From an uncultured Luminiphilus sp. (GTDB taxonomy: Bacteria; Pseudomonadota; Gammaproteobacteria; Pseudomonadales; Halieaceae), in assembly GCA_905182485.1 (NCBI GenBank), contig CAJJBO010000016.1:1-44044 (forward strand): 44,044 nt of DNA, read 5' to 3'. Shown here piece after piece: positions 43,659 to 44,044 of the stretch. The stretch's first letter is position 1, and each line of letters opens with the position of its first letter. Position numbers and translations under genes: made by a program. Below the pieces are notes generated by a model. It did not search any database. It was not told where the DNA came from and worked only from the letters and a program-made list of their open reading frames with translations.

Positions 43659-44044
43659 TCATGTACCCGATACTTGCGCTTTGAGTAAAATAAACTCGCC
43701 GTCCGCGCTCACCCAAACCTCATAGGGCGGGTGCTCATTCGTGTCATTCGATCCGAGCGCAGTGCTGCCTCGGTGGCCGTAGCAGAAATGCCAGGCATCA
43801 AAAGTACCGGCAGCCACCGTAATCGTTTCCTCACCCACATACTCAATCCGCATGCCGGCGTCATGCCACACCAGGGAGGGCCCTGTGGCACCCCGATGAT
43901 CGAGTGAGGTCATCAGGAAAACGGTCAAATAACTGTATTGGTGACGCTTGATGACGATCGATTACCGCAAGGTGCCACGCATCGCCCTGAATGGGATGTG
44001 TGCCGAAGATCAGCGGTCGTTGATCATAGGCTTCGTGCTCAGAG
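43659..44044 (-). CDS. Unknown protein, C-terminal part, frameshifted, runs off the window
   Basis: The minus strand reads in from the window edge as YDQRPLIFGTHPIQGDAWHL, changes frame near 43920, and continues LMTSLDHRGATGPSLVWHD, RIEYVGEETITVAAGTFDAW then HFCYG, ending LLKAQVSGT. The VAAGTFDAWHF piece resembles proteins in which a linker is measured by a DUF3108-like beta fold, but I cannot name the family. The start is outside the window. The gene is convergent with the FAD oxidase, with about 130 gene-free bases between. Confidence 0.45.

Noticed and set aside
1..44044. CRISPR arrays, rRNA, transposases, integrases or phage structural genes
   Set aside because: None seen. The only tandem repeats are the short 15-bp and 21-bp ones, which lack CRISPR spacing.

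Overview
The window looks like a chromosomal segment of a marine, probably aerobic, heterotrophic gammaproteobacterium. A Cellvibrionales/Halieaceae (OM60/NOR5)-like organism would fit, but that is inference from gene content: a FabY-type long ketosynthase, a Rieske oxygenase with acyl-CoA catabolism genes, a molybdenum hydroxylase, many lipoproteins and QueD. No rRNA, transposase, integrase or CRISPR array was seen.

Layout. 0-3.5 kb (minus strand): lower-GC accessory-looking block with a nuclease, small secreted/membrane proteins, an antibiotic-biosynthesis-monooxygenase-fold protein and an XRE-type regulator. It ends at a strong bidirectional terminator, tRNA-Asp(GTC) and tRNA-Val(TAC). 4-10.7 kb: queD, a gap with DnaA-box-like sites, a YbfF-like hydrolase, an interrupted lipoprotein gene, HupE/UreJ and its parvulin-like neighbour, a nitroreductase and a FabY-like ketosynthase. 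10.8-16.6 kb: a GlxA/AraC regulator divergent from fabY, thiolase, ribB(A), a second nitroreductase and an S41 peptidase lipoprotein. 16.7-22.6 kb: a tight plus-strand operon of NTF2-like protein, acyl-CoA ligase, two MaoC-type half hydratases, a Cys-less SCPx thiolase-like protein, a DUF35 OB-fold protein and a Rieske oxygenase. 22.9-24.4 kb: a coniferyl-aldehyde-dehydrogenase-type enzyme, closed by a perfect terminator. 24.5-27.6 kb: a secreted protein, an LssY_C lipoprotein and an alpha/beta-hydrolase lipoprotein. 27.6-32.4 kb (minus): a three-subunit molybdenum hydroxylase and a YciB-like membrane protein. 32.9-38.2 kb: an MBL hydrolase, a methyltransferase, a decayed serine hydrolase, two tandem EthD-domain paralogues and an SDR. 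38.6-44 kb: a small-molecule catabolism group (NAD-binding epimerase, bicupin, VOC protein, TIM-barrel isomerase/epimerase, FAD oxidase) and a partial unknown gene.

How the genes work together. The most coherent unit is 16.77-22.56 kb. The ligase would activate a carboxylic acid, the MaoC pair hydrate the enoyl-CoA, and the YDCF-type thiolase-like protein with its DUF35 partner cleave the 3-hydroxyacyl-CoA by a retro-aldol reaction. This resembles the ChsH1/ChsH2-Ltp2 steroid side-chain system, here with a Rieske oxygenase in the same operon. It is the best candidate for an undescribed pathway variant.

Caveat. About twenty genes are broken by one or more single-base frameshifts, although the full domain content can be read by changing frame. 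In most cases this looks like uncorrected indel error rather than decay. Exceptions that look biological are the serine hydrolase remnant at 34.67-35.34 kb and the AT-rich break in the lipoprotein at 5.9-6.0 kb. Coordinates for frameshifted genes span the whole reconstructed gene.
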